Under the pieces are notes generated by a model that saw only the letters and a program-made list of their open reading frames with translations, was not told where the DNA came from and did not search any database. From the NCBI RefSeq assembly GCF_020532605.1, contig NZ_JAJATW010000003.1, positions 181,015 through 245,014 on the forward strand: 64,000 nt of DNA, written 5' to 3'. The position numbers and the translations under genes were made by a program. This document shows, piece after piece, positions 1 to 8,403 of the stretch. The stretch's first letter is position 1, and each line of letters starts with the position of its first letter. Source of the DNA: Marinomonas algarum. Lineage in GTDB: Bacteria; Pseudomonadota; Gammaproteobacteria; Pseudomonadales; Marinomonadaceae.

Positions 1-1
1 C

Positions 2-232
2 GCAGATTGCGCCTTAGCCATGTATCACGACCAAGGCTTACCTGTGCTAAAATATTCTGGTTTTGGTAACGCCGTTAACATTACCCTCGGCTTACCCATA
101 ATACGAACTTCTGTCGACCACGGCACAGCAATCGACTTAGCTGGCACAGGCCAAGCCAATAATGGTAGCCTGAAAGTGGCCATTCAACATGCTATTAATA
201 TGGCAATTAACGCAAAAAAGTTTTCTAAATGA
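2..232 (+). CDS. pdxA: 4-hydroxythreonine-4-phosphate dehydrogenase PdxA, C-terminal part
   Basis: Only the last 76 codons are present; the gene enters from the left edge. PdxA oxidises 4-phosphohydroxy-L-threonine in pyridoxal 5'-phosphate synthesis. The visible part has the conserved [12 protein letters not shown] stretch, whose His is a metal ligand in the family, followed by [24 protein letters not shown], which matches the E. coli C-terminus closely. Its TGA stop overlaps the rsmA start (ATGA at 229-232), indicating translational coupling. The order pdxA-rsmA-apaG-apaH is the same as in E. coli. Confidence 0.95.
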   Translation, partial: ADCALAMYHDQGLPVLKYSGFGNAVNITLGLPIIRTSVDHGTAIDLAGTGQANNGSLKVAIQHAINMAINAKKFSK

Positions 233-1029
233 GCAAACCACAAGGCCACAAGGCCAGAAAAAGATTCGGTCAAAACTTCCTTCACGATCATGGCGTTATT
301 CGTCGTATTGTTGCTTGTATTGGCCCGAAAAAAGGTCAGCGCCTTGTCGAAATCGGGCCCGGTAAAGGTGCCCTAACAGAAGGCATTATCAGCGTTACCG
401 AACGCATGGATGTCGTTGAACTTGATCGTGATTTAATCCCAATTTTAAAAGTGAATTTATTTCGCTACCCAGATCTCACTGTGCATGAGGCCGATGCCAT
501 GAAGTTTGACTTCACTTCATTGGCAACCGATGAGCAATCGATCCGAGTGGTTGGAAATCTGCCTTACAATATTTCAACACCACTGATTTTCCACCTGCTT
601 AGCCAAGCAAGTGCTATTGAAGACATGCACTTCATGTTGCAAAAAGAGGTGGTTGATCGCCTAGCCGCCCGCCCTGGTGATAGCCTCTATGGACGTTTAA
701 GTGTTATGGCGCAATATTACTGCGCTGTAGAATCTTTATTTATCGTCGGTCCAGAATCGTTTGATCCAGCGCCAAAAGTGGATTCAGCGATCGTGAGAAT
801 GACGCCTTATAACACTCTACCCTTTCCTGTTGAAGACATCAAAAAACTTGAAGATGTGGTACGAATCGGCTTTCAACAACGTCGTAAAACACTGCGCAAT
901 AACTACAAAGGCGTACTGGACAATAACGACTTTGCCGCGTTAGACATAGACCCAGGTTTGCGACCTGAACGCCTCGATGTTGGGGATTTTGTACGCATTG
1001 CAAATTACGTGTTGAAGAAGGACGTTTAA
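229..1029 (+). CDS. rsmA: 16S rRNA dimethyladenosine transferase RsmA (KsgA)
   Basis: A 266-residue SAM-dependent methyltransferase that dimethylates two adjacent adenosines near the 3' end of 16S rRNA during late 30S assembly. Visible signatures are GQNFL near residue 14, the SAM-binding [12 protein letters not shown] at about 40-51, the acidic VVELDRD at about 62-68 and the catalytic NLPYNIS at 110-116. Length is normal for the family. The start overlaps the pdxA stop by four bases, and the TAA is followed at once by the apaG ATG, so the genes form one operon. Confidence 0.97.
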   Translation: MSKPQGHKARKRFGQNFLHDHGVIRRIVACIGPKKGQRLVEIGPGKGALTEGIISVTERMDVVELDRDLIPILKVNLFRYPDLTVHEADAMKFDFTSLATDEQSIRVVGNLPYNISTPLIFHLLSQASAIEDMHFMLQKEVVDRLAARPGDSLYGRLSVMAQYYCAVESLFIVGPESFDPAPKVDSAIVRMTPYNTLPFPVEDIKKLEDVVRIGFQQRRKTLRNNYKGVLDNNDFAALDIDPGLRPERLDVGDFVRIANYVLKKDV

Positions 1030-1404
1030 ATGGAAAAATACGATATCGTGGTATCGGTTCGAACGGAATACCTCGCAAAACAATCCTCCGCTGCCGACTC
1101 GCGCTATGTATTTGCTTACCATATATCCATCACAAATTGCGGCAGTGAAGCCGCAAAACTGCAAACTCGTCATTGGATTATTACCGACGGTAATGAACAA
1201 GTTCAAGAGGTGAGAGGAAGTGGTGTCATCGGTGAATACCCTTACTTAACGCCGGGTGAGTCCTTCCACTACACCAGTGGAACAGTGATGGAAACCGTGG
1301 TGGGTAGTATGCAAGGCAGCTACCAGTTTATCGCCGACGATGGCACCGAATTTCAAGCGCCTATTCGCCCTTTCACCTTGTCTGTTCCTAACCAAGTTCA
1401 CTGA
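1030..1404 (+). CDS. apaG: ApaG/CorD family protein
   Basis: A 124-residue protein of the ApaG family, a small fibronectin-III-like beta-sandwich of unsettled function. It is associated with magnesium/cobalt efflux phenotypes and forms a domain in some F-box proteins. Conserved features are the YHISITNCGSEAAKL strand, RHWIITDGNEQVQEVRGSGVIGE and the PYLTPGESFHYTSG segment. It sits between rsmA and apaH as in E. coli, with no spacer to rsmA and 11 bases to apaH. Confidence 0.95.
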   Translation: MEKYDIVVSVRTEYLAKQSSAADSRYVFAYHISITNCGSEAAKLQTRHWIITDGNEQVQEVRGSGVIGEYPYLTPGESFHYTSGTVMETVVGSMQGSYQFIADDGTEFQAPIRPFTLSVPNQVH

Positions 1405-1415
1405 GGTAACCCAAC

Positions 1416-2237
1416 ATGGCAACCTATGCAATTGGCGATGTACAGGGCTGTCTTACGCCCCTGTTACAACTGCTGGATCAGATCCAATTTCAAGCAGACC
1501 AAGACACCCTTTGGTTTGCCGGTGATTTGATTAACCGTGGTCAAGAGTCTTTAGAAACATTGCGCTTTATTAAGTCATTAGGCGATAAAGCGGTTGTCGT
1601 ACTTGGTAACCATGACCTGCATTTATTGGCCGTTGCTCACGGCCACGGCAAACTAAAACGTGGTGATACCTTGGGAAATATTCTCACCGCAGCGGATCGT
1701 GACGACCTGATACATTGGCTACGACATCAGCCCTTGTTGCACTTTGACCCTGACCTCAATGTCATCATGACACATGCCGGCATACCGCCTTGCTGGGATC
1801 TAGACACCGCGCGTGCTTTGGCACAAGAAGTTGAACACACACTGCAGTCCGATCGTGTTGATGATTTTTTTGCTGACATGTATGGTAATAAACCGAGTAA
1901 ATGGCATCGCACATTAACGGGGCAAGACCGCCTCCGAGCCATTACGAATTATTTCACTCGAATGCGCTTTTGCGATGAGAAAAGTAAGCTCGACCTAAAA
2001 TCAAAAGAAGGCGCTAACACCGCTGTGAAAGGCTTTGCTCCTTGGTTTTCTTACCCTTCTAAATTGCCTGACGACTGTCATGTCGTCTTTGGCCATTGGG
2101 CCGCATTAGAAGGACACACTCAACAAGCCGGCATTCACGCACTGGATACAGGCTGTGTTTGGGGAGGAAGCTTGACAGCACTTCGCCTTGAAGACAAACA
2201 ACGTTTTAGTACACCTTGTACCATCAACCGGACATAA
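1416..2237 (+). CDS. apaH: Symmetrical bis(5'-nucleosyl)-tetraphosphatase ApaH
   Basis: A 273-residue calcineurin-type phosphoesterase that splits Ap4A into two ADP; by family knowledge it also removes Np4 caps from RNA. The metal-binding motifs are clear: GDVQGC (7-12), GDLINRG (36-42) and GNHD (64-67), with further His ligands in THAGIPP and FGHWAALEG. Length matches the E. coli enzyme (about 280). It is the last gene of the pdxA-rsmA-apaG-apaH order and is followed after two bases by glpE. Confidence 0.96.
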   Translation: MATYAIGDVQGCLTPLLQLLDQIQFQADQDTLWFAGDLINRGQESLETLRFIKSLGDKAVVVLGNHDLHLLAVAHGHGKLKRGDTLGNILTAADRDDLIHWLRHQPLLHFDPDLNVIMTHAGIPPCWDLDTARALAQEVEHTLQSDRVDDFFADMYGNKPSKWHRTLTGQDRLRAITNYFTRMRFCDEKSKLDLKSKEGANTAVKGFAPWFSYPSKLPDDCHVVFGHWAALEGHTQQAGIHALDTGCVWGGSLTALRLEDKQRFSTPCTINRT

Positions 2238-2239
2238 TA

Positions 2240-2557
2240 ATGACCTATACTTGTATTGATATTTCAGACGCCCTACCCATCATAGAAAACAACGCCACCA
2301 TCGTAGACATACGCGATCTTGCTAGCTTCCAAACCAGCCACATAAGTAACGCACGCAACCTGACGAACGACAACGTACAAGATTTTATTGACCGCACCGA
2401 AAAAAATCAGCCCATTATTGTTTGCTGCTACCATGGCAACAGCAGCAAAGGCGCAGCAGAATACCTTGCCGCCCAAGGCTTCTCTGAAGTCTATTCATTA
2501 AATGGTGGCTTTAGCCAGTGGAGCGTTATGTTTCCCGATCAATGTGATATGGGCTAG
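2240..2557 (+). CDS. glpE: Thiosulfate sulfurtransferase GlpE (single-domain rhodanese)
   Basis: A 105-residue single rhodanese domain that transfers sulfane sulfur from thiosulfate to cyanide or thiol acceptors in the cytoplasm. The active-site loop CYHGNSSKGAA (catalytic Cys63) and the C-terminal YSLNGGFSQW match E. coli GlpE. The ATG at 2240 is preferred over an upstream in-frame ATG at 2216, because 2216 lies inside apaH and 2240 gives the family length and N-terminus. It lies two bases after apaH and nine bases before cca, so it is probably co-transcribed with both. Confidence 0.93.
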   Translation: MTYTCIDISDALPIIENNATIVDIRDLASFQTSHISNARNLTNDNVQDFIDRTEKNQPIIVCCYHGNSSKGAAEYLAAQGFSEVYSLNGGFSQWSVMFPDQCDMG

Positions 2558-2566
2558 CACGACGCC

Positions 2567-3679
2567 ATGAGTACGCCTTATCAGGTTTATCTGGTCGGTG
2601 GCGCCGTCCGAGACAGACTGCTTGGTTTACCCGTTGTCGACCGCGATTGGGTGGTAACAGGTGCCACCCCAGAGCAACTAGAACAACAAGGTTATCAACA
2701 AGTTGGCAAACAATTTCCTGTCTTTTTGCACCCTAAAAACAAAGAAGAGTACGCACTCGCCCGAAGAGAAAAAAAGCAAGGTGAAGGCTATACGGGCTTT
2801 ATTTGTGACTTTTCTCCCAACATCCCCCTAGAAGAAGACCTCGCTCGACGCGACTTGACCATTAATGCTATGGCACAAGACAGTCAGGGTCAGCTTATCG
2901 ACCCCTTTCATGGCCAGAAAGACCTGAATGAGCGGACATTACGACATGTTTCAGACGCTTTTATTGAAGACCCGTTACGGGTCTTGCGAATTGCACGCTT
3001 CGCCGCACGATTTCATGATTTTGGCTTTTGTATCGCGCCTGACACCATGGCGCTTATGCAAGCCATCAGTGAATCTGGTGAATTGTCTACTCTTAGCCCT
3101 GAACGTATTTGGAAAGAGCTGGAGAAGGCCCTTAATACTCCCCACGCACAGATTTTTTTCGAGGTCTTAAGGGAAGCGAATGCGCTTCCACGACTATTTA
3201 ATGGCTTATCTTGGCAAGATAACGTATTGAACAAAATATCCAACCCAGCGGAATTAACGCCGGCGCAACGCTGGGCGTTATTCACACACCACACGCCATT
3301 GAGCACTTTAGAATCACTGCATGCTCAACTACGTTGTCCAAACCAGTTCAAAACACTGGCTGAACAGGTGCGTTCTTTCATTGAAAGCCAATCGCTACCA
3401 ATGAGCGCCACGGCATGGGAAAACTGGTTGAGCCAAGTGCATGCGGTTAAAAAACCCCAACTTTATACCATATTGATTAACGTGCTGAGCATACTGACAA
3501 ACACAGAGACCGCTATATGGGAAAGTCTGCGCACAGCCACAGCCAGCATCAACGCCGCCAATTTGATGAAGCAAGGGTTTAACGGCGCCGAGCTAGGGCA
3601 GGCACTCAAAAAAGCGCGCGCTGATGCGATTATGCACCTCGCCACGCAAGACGCTTTACACCCTTTCGTTCAACCTTAA
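2567..3679 (+). CDS. cca: CCA tRNA nucleotidyltransferase
   Basis: A 370-residue class II nucleotidyltransferase that adds or repairs the 3' CCA of tRNA. The N-terminus has the family hallmarks: [13 protein letters not shown], the catalytic DRDWVV, the [11 protein letters not shown] flap and [18 protein letters not shown]-type sequence appears as [17 protein letters not shown]. coli Cca is 412 residues with an HD phosphohydrolase domain; here the region after about residue 190 shows no recognisable HD motif, so this is the shorter form. The following gene folB is convergent, only 24 bases away, and no terminator is visible in the gap. Confidence 0.93.
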   Translation: MSTPYQVYLVGGAVRDRLLGLPVVDRDWVVTGATPEQLEQQGYQQVGKQFPVFLHPKNKEEYALARREKKQGEGYTGFICDFSPNIPLEEDLARRDLTINAMAQDSQGQLIDPFHGQKDLNERTLRHVSDAFIEDPLRVLRIARFAARFHDFGFCIAPDTMALMQAISESGELSTLSPERIWKELEKALNTPHAQIFFEVLREANALPRLFNGLSWQDNVLNKISNPAELTPAQRWALFTHHTPLSTLESLHAQLRCPNQFKTLAEQVRSFIESQSLPMSATAWENWLSQVHAVKKPQLYTILINVLSILTNTETAIWESLRTATASINAANLMKQGFNGAELGQALKKARADAIMHLATQDALHPFVQP

Positions 3680-3703
3680 AGCGACTCACTTAACTTAGAA
3701 CGC

Positions 3704-4069
3704 TCAATAACGAACAGCGGACTCACGGTATATCTTCACACCAACCGCTTGTGCGGCAGACACGGCACCGGGTTTGCGTAATGTCAGTGTCACCGCATTT
3801 AACATAAAATTCTTAATCAGTTCCTCGACCAAATGCTCTGCCAACGTCTCAATTAATTCAAATTGACGCTCATCACAAAAAGCCAAAATATAGTTAGAGA
3901 TAGCTTCATAATCTAACGTTTTGGCTAAATCATCGGTAGCGGCAGGCACACGGTTGTCGTGCTCCATTTGTAGATCAAACACCAAGTCTTGGCGAATCAC
4001 TTTTTCCCAGTCATAAACACCAATCACAGCTTGAGCTTTAAGCCCTTCGATAAACACAAGATCTTTCAT
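3704..4069 (-). CDS. folB: Dihydroneopterin aldolase FolB
   Basis: A 121-residue folate enzyme that converts 7,8-dihydroneopterin to 6-hydroxymethyl-dihydropterin and glycolaldehyde, and can also epimerise the substrate. It begins MKDLVFIEGLKAQAVIGVYDWEK and carries LTLRKPGAV near the end, both close to E. coli FolB. The start codon lies one base after the tsaD stop, so it is translated from the tsaD message. Another folate gene, folP, lies far away at 29.2-30.1 kb. Confidence 0.95.
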   Translation of the reverse strand: MKDLVFIEGLKAQAVIGVYDWEKVIRQDLVFDLQMEHDNRVPAATDDLAKTLDYEAISNYILAFCDERQFELIETLAEHLVEELIKNFMLNAVTLTLRKPGAVSAAQAVGVKIYRESAVRY

Positions 4070-4070
4070 A

Positions 4071-5108
4071 TTAAGAAGCCTTTAATTGGGGTAATTCAGA
4101 CAGAGGCCAGCGGGCACGAATCGACAAATTCAATGCCGAAGATTGACCCTCTACTAAACGCTGAGCACCGGCATAGGCAATCATGGCGCCATTGTCTGTG
4201 CAAAACTCAGGACGTGCATAAAACACACTCGCCTTTATTTTCTTAAGCTGTGCTTCCAATTGTTCGCGAAGCCGAACGTTTGCACTGACACCACCCGCAA
4301 TGATCAGTTGTTTGAGACCTTCTGCTTCAAGGGCACGACGACATTTTATCACTAGAGTATCTACCACCGCAGTTTCAAAGGCCAACGCTGCGTCAGCTTT
4401 AAATTGTTCGTCGCAACGGTTTTCGTCCAATGCCGCATGCACTGACGTTAAAAAGGCGGTTTTCAAACCACTAAAACTGAAATCCAAACCAGGACGATCG
4501 GTCATCGGCCGAGGAAACTTCAACCCTGATTTCGCATTACCTTGCTTCGCCAGTGCCGCAATTTGTGGGCCGCCAGGGTAAGGTAAACCAATCATCTTAG
4601 CGGCTTTATCAAAAGCTTCACCAGCCGCATCATCTAACGATTGACCTAACAACTTATATTCACCAATACCATCGACTCGAACAAGTTGGGTATGACCACC
4701 AGACACCAGTAAAGCGATAAATGGCATAGCTGGCTGAGAGTCTTCTAACATAGGCGCCAAAAGGTGGCCTTCCATATGATGAACACCCAAGGCTGGAATC
4801 CCTAGGGCATACGCCAAAGCACGACCAATGGTCGCGCCCGCCATCAAAGCACCGACTAAACCTGGACCACTGGTATAGGCAATCGCATCTAAGTCTGCTT
4901 TTTTAAGGTGAGCCTCTTGCAACACTTCATCTATAAGCGGCAAGGTTTTACGAACATGATCGCGGGACGCCAGTTCAGGCACAACACCGCCATATTCAGC
5001 GTGTTGCGCAATTTGAGAATATATTTTATGTGCCAATAGGCCTTGCTCAGTATCATAAATGGCAATGCCAGTTTCATCGCACGAGGTTTCTAATCCCAAT
5101 ACTTTCAT
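4071..5108 (-). CDS. tsaD: tRNA N6-threonylcarbamoyladenosine synthase subunit TsaD
   Basis: A 345-residue ASKHA-fold enzyme that, with TsaB and TsaE, transfers the threonylcarbamoyl group to A37 of ANN-decoding tRNAs. The metal-binding pair His111 and His115 lies in [17 protein letters not shown] and [13 protein letters not shown] are also family motifs. The ATG at 5108 was chosen because [14 protein letters not shown] is the conserved N-terminus; an in-frame codon further upstream would add 28 unrelated residues and run over the promoter. It is followed by folB with a one-base gap and is divergent from rpsU, as in E. coli. Confidence 0.96.
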   Translation of the reverse strand: MKVLGLETSCDETGIAIYDTEQGLLAHKIYSQIAQHAEYGGVVPELASRDHVRKTLPLIDEVLQEAHLKKADLDAIAYTSGPGLVGALMAGATIGRALAYALGIPALGVHHMEGHLLAPMLEDSQPAMPFIALLVSGGHTQLVRVDGIGEYKLLGQSLDDAAGEAFDKAAKMIGLPYPGGPQIAALAKQGNAKSGLKFPRPMTDRPGLDFSFSGLKTAFLTSVHAALDENRCDEQFKADAALAFETAVVDTLVIKCRRALEAEGLKQLIIAGGVSANVRLREQLEAQLKKIKASVFYARPEFCTDNGAMIAYAGAQRLVEGQSSALNLSIRARWPLSELPQLKAS

Positions 5109-5137
5109 CAGAAGAATCTCATCAATAATGTGTCCGC

Positions 5138-5167
5138 ATTGTACCTTATCCTTTCGAGCTGAGTCAG
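5138..5167 (-). promoter_or_regulatory. Candidate sigma-70 promoter of tsaD-folB
   Basis: On the minus strand, a -35 like CTGACT (5162-5167, 4 of 6) is followed after 18 bases by a -10 TACAAT (5138-5143, 5 of 6). It would start transcription about 20 bases upstream of the tsaD ATG. Assigned by eye only. Confidence 0.5.
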
Positions 5168-5185
5168 TCTGGAAGCAAATCAAAT

Positions 5186-5214
5186 TAGACAAATAGCAGC
5201 AAAGTGATTATAAT
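5186..5214 (+). promoter_or_regulatory. Strong sigma-70 promoter of rpsU
   Basis: The -35 is TAGACA (5186-5191, 5 of 6) and the -10 is a perfect TATAAT (5209-5214), with an optimal 17-base spacer. The -10 is followed directly by GCGCGCG, the GC-rich discriminator typical of ribosomal and stringently controlled promoters. It lies about 290 bases upstream of rpsU, so the transcript would carry a long leader. Confidence 0.75.
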
Positions 5215-5501
5215 GCGCGCGTTTTAAATGTTTAAAAGAAAAGGCAGGTGATTTTTTCGTTTGGCGCATCGCTTCCATTGCAAGCAAAGATGTTGATTCA
5301 AACACCCTCTTAAAAATGAATATTGTTACAGACGCGATAAAAGTCTGTTCAGGGTTAGACGCCGAGTCTAGAAAAACAGATTCCTTGTGAATCACACTCT
5401 GTTCAACAAAAGCGCGCTTTGAAAGCCCTGTGAATACGGGTATGATTCACGCCGTTTTTGTGAATACTTAAACTTTAAAAATTCAATCTAAAGGTAATAA
5501 C
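5215..5501 (+). other. Long 5' leader of the rpsU operon
   Basis: A 287-base stretch without a gene. It contains a 12-base perfect palindrome AAAGCGCGCTTT (5409-5420), an inverted pair GTGAAT (5430-5435) / ATTCAC (5445-5450), and further GTGAAT copies at 5387 and 5460. A Shine-Dalgarno AAGGT stands just before the rpsU ATG. I recognise no known riboswitch; the repeats may form control hairpins. Confidence 0.5.
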
Positions 5502-5717
5502 ATGCCAGCTGTAAAAGTAAAAGATAACGAACCATTTGACATCGCTCTACGTCGCTTCAAACGCTCTTGTGAAAAAGCAGGCGTTTTGGCTGAAGTTCGT
5601 CGTCGTGAATGCTACGAAAAACCCACTACACTTCGCAAACGTGCTGCCGCTGCAGCTGTAAAACGTCATGCGAAGAAAGTTTCTCGTGAGCAAAAGAAAT
5701 TCCAACGTTTGTACTAG
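5502..5717 (+). CDS. rpsU: 30S ribosomal protein S21
   Basis: A 71-residue basic protein, the usual S21 length, with the conserved [19 protein letters not shown] segment and a lysine/arginine-rich tail. S21 binds near the 3' end of 16S rRNA and helps initiation. It heads the rpsU-yqeY-dnaG-rpoD operon. The terminator 75 bases downstream should make rpsU mRNA more abundant than that of the following genes. Confidence 0.98.
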
Positions 5718-5792
5718 CCTGGTTTGCCAATTGGCAATACCATCTACACAAATGTACTGCCTAGACGCGCTATGTTTTAGGCTATAAGAAAG

Positions 5793-5821
5793 CGGCTAGT
5801 CGTTGACTAGCCGTTTTTTTT
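5793..5821 (+). terminator. Rho-independent terminator after rpsU
   Basis: Nine-base stem CGGCTAGTC / GACTAGCCG with a GTT loop, followed by eight T. It lies between rpsU and the yqeY-like gene, in the position of the known partial terminator of the E. coli rpsU-dnaG-rpoD operon. Confidence 0.9.
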
Positions 5822-5859
5822 GCTTTCTAGAACACTCAACCATACTACAGAGGCTCTTC

Positions 5860-6306
5860 ATGTCAGATCTTAAAAAACACATCTCAGACACATTAAAAAC
5901 CGCCATGCGTGCTAAAGAAAAACAGCGCGTCACTGTGATCCGTACTATTTTAGCGGAATGCAAAAAGATTGAGGTTGATGAACGTATTGAACTCGATGAT
6001 GCTCGCGTATTAGCGGTGCTTGATAAAATGAACAAGCAGCGCAAAGACTCCAACCAGCAATTTCTTGACGGCGGTCGCGATGATCTTGCTGTTGTTGAGC
6101 AAGAAGAAATGGCCATCATCAGCGAGTTTTTACCGACTCCACTCACCGATGAAGAAGTGGGTGACATTGTAAAAGCAGCCATCGAACAAACGGGCGCAAG
6201 CTCAATGCAACAAATGGGCGCTGTTATGGGCATTGTAAAACCTCAGGTACAAGGCCGTGCTGATATGGCACAAATCAGCAAACAAGTGAAAGCGCAACTA
6301 GGCTAA
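5860..6306 (+). CDS. GatB/YqeY domain protein
   Basis: A 148-residue YqeY-type protein, resembling the tRNA-binding tail domain of the amidotransferase subunit GatB but standing alone. Family signatures are RVTVIRTILAECKK, EMAIISEFLPTPLTDEE and the C-terminal MGAVMGIVKPQVQGRAD. The ATG at 5860 has an AGAGG site six to seven bases upstream; a longer frame from 5803 would start inside the terminator. It lies between rpsU and dnaG, a placement common in many gammaproteobacteria but absent from E. coli. Its role is unproven; a part in tRNA metabolism is the usual inference. Confidence 0.9.
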   Translation: MSDLKKHISDTLKTAMRAKEKQRVTVIRTILAECKKIEVDERIELDDARVLAVLDKMNKQRKDSNQQFLDGGRDDLAVVEQEEMAIISEFLPTPLTDEEVGDIVKAAIEQTGASSMQQMGAVMGIVKPQVQGRADMAQISKQVKAQLG

Positions 6307-6311
6307 TACAC

Positions 6312-8288
6312 ATGGCGGGACGCATTCCAGATCAATTTATTGATGAGCTTTTGACTCGAACAGACATAACCGATGTGGTTTCGTCTCGCATTAGCTTAAA
6401 AAAAACAGGGCAAAACTACAGCGCACTTTGCCCTTTTCACAACGAAAAAAGCCCTTCCTTTAGTCTTAATCCAAATAAACAATTTTATTACTGCTTTGGT
6501 TGCGGCGCCGGTGGCAATGCCATTTCTTTCGTTATGGAGCACGACCACCTCGATTTCGTTGAGGCTATTGAGACTCTTGCAAAAGATGCCGGTATGGAAG
6601 TGCCTCGCGAACAAGGCGCTCCAGACAGATACGAACAAAATGCTGAATTACTAAAACGCCTTTCCGAAAGCGCACAATTTTATCAACAACAACTCACACA
6701 ACACCCCGATAAGAAAAAAGCCACCGACTACCTCTCTAAAGATCGTGGCCTATCAGGGCAAATCGCCAAGGTATTTGGAATAGGGTATGCCCCGCCGGGT
6801 TGGGATAACTTATTAAGAGCCGTTGGGACGCGCGCTGAAAGCCAAGAGCAGTTGTTAATAGGCGGCATGCTTATTGAAAAAAAAGATCAACAGGGTCACT
6901 ACTATGACCGCTTCCGTGATCGTATTATTTTTCCTATTCGAGACTCTCGTGGGCGTGTTATCGCTTTTGGTGGACGAGCCTTTGGCGATGAGAAACCCAA
7001 GTATTTGAATTCACCGGAAACCCCTGTCTTCCATAAAAACCAAGAACTATACGGCTTATTTGAGGCCAAACAAAACACGCCTATATTAGATCAAATATTG
7101 GTCGTAGAAGGTTACATGGATGTCATCGTACTTGCTCAACACGGCATCACCAATGCGGTCGCGACACTTGGCACCTCCGTCAACAGCCAACATATACGCA
7201 AGCTTTTTAAACTGGTCAGCAAGGTTGTACTTTGCTTTGATGGCGACAAAGCCGGTCGAGCGGCTGCTATTCGCGGATTAGAAGCCTCCTTGCCAGTAAT
7301 GCAAGACGAAAAGCAAATTCGCTTTCTTTTTCTGCCCGATGGCGAAGACCCAGACTCACTGGTTAGAAAAGAAGGGAAAGAGGCGTTCAACAAACGTTTA
7401 GAAGATGCTTCCTCCTTGTCCCATGTGTTATTTGATCATGCTCGCAACCAAGTGACCCTGAACGATGAAGAAGGCGAAGCTCAGTTTGCACGCAACGCAA
7501 TGGAAATGATCAGAGAGCTCCCTAATGAGCTGACTTTTCGCTCAGTATTGATTCGTCAACTTAGCGATCAATCAGGCATAGACAAGGAAACACTGAGCAA
7601 GACTGTTTTCAAAACCCGCCGCCAGACACCCCCTCAGAGCAATCCAGCCACGCCTCAGCCCTACGACGAAACCACACCGCCTCATCATCAATATGACAAT
7701 GCGCCCCCTATTAGTCACTATGAAGATTACTCGCCTGATCCTCAAACAATGGAGACAGCAGAGTACCCTCGAACACAGGTGCCTAAAAAACCTTTTACTA
7801 AAAAACCCTTCTCAAAAGGCAACTATCACAAGGATGCGCCAACACTGCCGCCTGCCGCTCCAAGCCTAAGCCGCATTAAGCAAGCATCACTCTGTTTACT
7901 ACTCCACCCTCACATTGCTCAAAGCATTGATTTGCCCGACCCAATCATCAATCAGGCCAACGACGAACTGCAGTTTTTTTGTAAAATATGGAGATATTTT
8001 GTAAAACACCCCAAAAACAACACCGGAAACTTACTCGGTGAAACGACAGATAACGCCACTTTATCTGCCTTATACGCATTATTAAATCATAAAGATGCAA
8101 ATACTAAGCTGAAAATAGTCAATGCCTCCCAAGAAGTGCTAGATATGATTTCAGGACTAGAAAAAAATCTAGGCTTAAATAGCAGCATTGAACGGTTGAA
8201 AAACAAGGGCAATGAATCCATTAAAGATAACAGCAGTAAGCAGGAGCTACGAAATTTAATGGACTTAATCCGACGTAAGAAATCGTAA
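6312..8288 (+). CDS. dnaG: DNA primase DnaG
   Basis: A 658-residue primase that makes RNA primers for replication. The N-terminal zinc finger uses Cys40, His43, Cys61 and Cys64 (CPFH...CFGC). The TOPRIM core has VVEGYMDVI and the DGDKAGRAAAIR motif. Residues from about 435 to 520 form a Pro-, Gln- and His-rich linker before the C-terminal DnaB-binding region. The start lies five bases after the yqeY stop, so the two are co-transcribed. Confidence 0.97.
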   Translation: MAGRIPDQFIDELLTRTDITDVVSSRISLKKTGQNYSALCPFHNEKSPSFSLNPNKQFYYCFGCGAGGNAISFVMEHDHLDFVEAIETLAKDAGMEVPREQGAPDRYEQNAELLKRLSESAQFYQQQLTQHPDKKKATDYLSKDRGLSGQIAKVFGIGYAPPGWDNLLRAVGTRAESQEQLLIGGMLIEKKDQQGHYYDRFRDRIIFPIRDSRGRVIAFGGRAFGDEKPKYLNSPETPVFHKNQELYGLFEAKQNTPILDQILVVEGYMDVIVLAQHGITNAVATLGTSVNSQHIRKLFKLVSKVVLCFDGDKAGRAAAIRGLEASLPVMQDEKQIRFLFLPDGEDPDSLVRKEGKEAFNKRLEDASSLSHVLFDHARNQVTLNDEEGEAQFARNAMEMIRELPNELTFRSVLIRQLSDQSGIDKETLSKTVFKTRRQTPPQSNPATPQPYDETTPPHHQYDNAPPISHYEDYSPDPQTMETAEYPRTQVPKKPFTKKPFSKGNYHKDAPTLPPAAPSLSRIKQASLCLLLHPHIAQSIDLPDPIINQANDELQFFCKIWRYFVKHPKNNTGNLLGETTDNATLSALYALLNHKDANTKLKIVNASQEVLDMISGLEKNLGLNSSIERLKNKGNESIKDNSSKQELRNLMDLIRRKKS

Positions 8289-8346
8289 TTTTTGCTTGAT
8301 TTTCAGTCAAAAAAAAGAGGATTCTATGGATGAAAGTGATTAAATT

Positions 8347-8355
8347 TGGTATAAT
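8347..8355 (+). promoter_or_regulatory. Extended -10 promoter of rpoD
   Basis: TGG-TATAAT is a perfect -10 with an upstream TGn element; the -35 region is weak (TGGATG at best). It lies 49 bases before the rpoD ATG, in the dnaG-rpoD gap, and is followed by a GC-rich CCGCGGC. It would give rpoD a supply independent of rpsU-dnaG. Confidence 0.65.
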
Positions 8356-8403
8356 CCGCGGCTTGCTAAACTCCCAAACGAATTTCTAACGATAGGTTGT
8401 CGA

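Noticed and set aside
5796..6233. 145-residue minus-strand frame opposite yqeY
   Set aside because: Shadow of the YqeY gene and of the rpsU terminator; Ser/Ile-rich with no family features.
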